Below are positions 30,541-32,161 of a DNA stretch of 32,161 bases, piece after piece. Position numbers and translations under genes: made by a program. The notes under the pieces were generated by a model that had not been told where the DNA came from, did no database searches, and saw nothing but the letters and a program-made list of their open reading frames with translations. Origin of the DNA: Acidobacteriota bacterium (lineage in GTDB: Bacteria > Acidobacteriota > Terriglobia > Bryobacterales > JACQDG01); assembly GCA_016201185.1 (NCBI GenBank), contig JACQDG010000037.1, positions 1-32,161 of the forward strand, written 5' to 3'. Positions within the stretch are counted from its first letter, which is position 1. Each line of letters begins with the position of its first letter.

Positions 30541-32161
30541 ATGAAACGCATTGCAGGCGGGCTCGTCCTCCTGGCTGTGTTTGCCTCCTGTCTTTGGGCA
30601 ACGTACCCCGAAATCGCCAAGAATGGCATCGTCAACGCGGCCAGCTTCAAGATGGCGGGAATCCCCGGCAGCGCCATCGCTCGGGGATCCCTGTTTGCGC
30701 TGTTCGGCGCCGACATGGGACCTGACCCCGGCGTCGGCGTCTCGTCCTTTCCACTCGAAACCACTCTGGCCGGGGTCTCCATTCATGGCACCGGGCCTGG
30801 TGGCGCATCCGTGGACGCCTTTCCGATCTATGTAAGCTCCGGTCAAATCAATGCTCTTCTGCCGTCGAATGCCCCGTTGGGGAGCGTCGCATTTAGCGTT
30901 GAGTACCAGGGAAGGAGGGGCTTGCCGGTGTTTGTCGAGGTGGTGGATACCTCGCTCGGGATATTCACGTGGGGAGGCGGTCAGGCCATCATCCAGAATT
31001 ACGTGTCTGAAGGTCAGACGCCGCTGAACAAGCTCTCCAATCCCGCCAGTCCCGGCCAGGTGCTGATCGCTTACGGCACCGGGCTTGGGGCCATCCGCGA
31101 GCCGGACCATTTGCCGGCGCCCGGAGGAGACATGAACGTCCCGGTAGAGATTCTGGTGGGAGGGCGTCCGGCTACCAGGCTGTACGCCGGCCGCGCTCCG
31201 GGCTTTTCCGGTCTCGACCAGATTAACTTTCAGGTCCCTGCCGATGCGCCCGCCGGTTGTTACGTTCCGGTGGCCATTAAGGCAGGCGGCTTCTACAGCA
31301 ACGCCGCGACCATAGCGATCTCCTCCAGCAAGGGCGTCTGCTCCGACCCGCTCAACCCCTTCAGCGGGACGCTCGCTGGCGCCGGGAACAGGCTGTTGGG
31401 CGCTATTGCCGTAACCCGCGCTTCGCTGCACATCTTTCTATACCCCGACCACCCCTTTTTGGTCTTCGACGCGCCGGTGGAGACGGCCTCGGCCAGCTTC
31501 TTCCGCGCCGATGAAAGCTTTCTCAACGCCGACCTCACGCTGCCTCCGCTGGGCGCCTGTGCCGTTTTGGGCATGAAGGCGCCGGAGGACCCTAACAAAG
31601 CGCTCGTGCATCCCCCTAACGGACTCAAGGACGCCGGAGCTCCGCTGCAGATCAGCGGGCCGATGGGGACCAGACAAATCGCCCGCGCCGTACTGGGAGA
31701 TTATTTTGCGTTGCTGGGCGGCGGCGTGCCTCTGGTCGGATTGCCTACGCCCCTTCCCCCGTTCTTGCAGCCCGGACAGTACACTGTCAAAGGCGCGGGA
31801 AGCGCAGAAGTAGGAGCTTTCAGCGCCACCGTGAACCTGTCCGCACCGCTCACCTGGACCAACCGGGACCGGATCTCGACGATCGGTGGTGGGGTGCTCA
31901 ACTGCCCGACGATCGCGCGCGACCAGCCTTTGACCCTCACCTGGAGCGGCGGAAACCCTGGCCGGGAGATCGCCATAATCACGGGGCTCTCGCTTACTGG
32001 CGGCAACTTTGACGCCCAAGGCTTTTTTGTCTGTACGGCGTCCCTGGCAGCGGGTTCCTTTACCATCCCGGCCTGGGTGCTGAGCAGTTTGCCCGCCAGC
32101 GCCACTTCGGGCGACATCGTCGGCGTGCTTTTGGTGGGGAACACGGATTATCCCCACGCTG
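30541..32161 (+). CDS. Secreted TIGR03437-domain protein, truncated by the window end
   Basis: An open frame from ATG 30541 runs to the window edge (540 complete codons) and is missing from the supplied ORF track. AGGAG at 30528-30532 is a good ribosome site. A signal peptide (MKRIAGGLVLLAVFASCLWA) is followed by the Solibacter-type TIGR03437 domain (about 28-262): NGIVNAASF, GSLFALFGADMGP, IYVSSGQINALLPSN, LIAYGTGLGAI, YAGRAPGFSGLDQINFQVP, SNAATIAI. The rest is beta-rich (PLTWTNRD, LTLTWSGGNPGREIAIITG, SFTIPAWVLSSLP) and probably extracellular. Its role is unknown; similar domains are abundant in Bryobacterales surface proteins. Confidence 0.88.
   Translation, partial: MKRIAGGLVLLAVFASCLWATYPEIAKNGIVNAASFKMAGIPGSAIARGSLFALFGADMGPDPGVGVSSFPLETTLAGVSIHGTGPGGASVDAFPIYVSSGQINALLPSNAPLGSVAFSVEYQGRRGLPVFVEVVDTSLGIFTWGGGQAIIQNYVSEGQTPLNKLSNPASPGQVLIAYGTGLGAIREPDHLPAPGGDMNVPVEILVGGRPATRLYAGRAPGFSGLDQINFQVPADAPAGCYVPVAIKAGGFYSNAATIAISSSKGVCSDPLNPFSGTLAGAGNRLLGAIAVTRASLHIFLYPDHPFLVFDAPVETASASFFRADESFLNADLTLPPLGACAVLGMKAPEDPNKALVHPPNGLKDAGAPLQISGPMGTRQIARAVLGDYFALLGGGVPLVGLPTPLPPFLQPGQYTVKGAGSAEVGAFSATVNLSAPLTWTNRDRISTIGGGVLNCPTIARDQPLTLTWSGGNPGREIAIITGLSLTGGNFDAQGFFVCTASLAAGSFTIPAWVLSSLPASATSGDIVGVLLVGNTDYPHA

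Overview
The window looks like a chromosomal segment of a high-GC Acidobacteriota bacterium, most likely of the Solibacter/Bryobacter type. The main evidence is the last gene: it has a signal peptide followed by the 'NGIVNAASF ... GQINALLPSN ... GTGLGAI ... QINFQVP' pattern of the TIGR03437 domain, which is expanded in that group. Genes sit in short operons on both strands. I see no integrase, transposase, phage module, CRISPR array or plasmid function. This is ordinary chromosome, with accessory and housekeeping genes mixed.

Layout, left to right. (1) 1-4.5 kb: the end of a TPR-like gene, a divergent acetate kinase, a broken M48 metalloprotease, a class V aminotransferase and a DUF4159 protein. 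(2) 4.5-10.5 kb: a secreted M28 peptidase, a small secreted protein, and a type II secretion/type IV pilus-like cluster (TPR-secretin-cohesin protein plus two pseudopilins). (3) 10.6-15.7 kb: smpB-pepA, a DUF1326 protein, a two-part GNAT protein, a metallophosphoesterase, then infA directly before an initiator tRNA. (4) 15.8-17.0 kb: a membrane protein built from a repeated two-helix unit, then a patch of gene decay (VOC remnant and a nonsense-mutated GNAT gene). (5) 17.1-20.1 kb: an MBL-fold hydrolase, a DinB-like protein, a sulfite-oxidase-like molybdoenzyme with a small partner, and a DUF309 protein. (6) 20.1-24.1 kb: metX-metW, hpt, a shortened Uma2 protein and a polytopic GT-C-like membrane protein. 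(7) 24.4-30.3 kb: deoC, a GAF-GAF-PP2C phosphatase and lysA, which are tightly packed, then a cyclase-family enzyme and a Gfo/Idh/MocA oxidoreductase. (8) 30.5 kb to the end: the TIGR03437 protein, cut by the window edge and absent from the supplied ORF track.

Two patterns cut across the annotation. First, at least five genes (M48 protease, smpB, DUF309, Uma2, deoC) lack internal blocks that their families conserve, and two more are broken by point changes. This is either real deletional decay or an assembly problem, and it should be resolved before any function is assigned. Second, many starts have a TAnnnT -10-like hexamer only 6-9 nt upstream, which suggests leaderless mRNAs are common here. 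I found no clear novel multi-gene system. The best leads are the deletion pattern, the leaderless promoters, the initiator tRNA with a U1-A72 pair and an almost absent leader, and the internally duplicated membrane protein.
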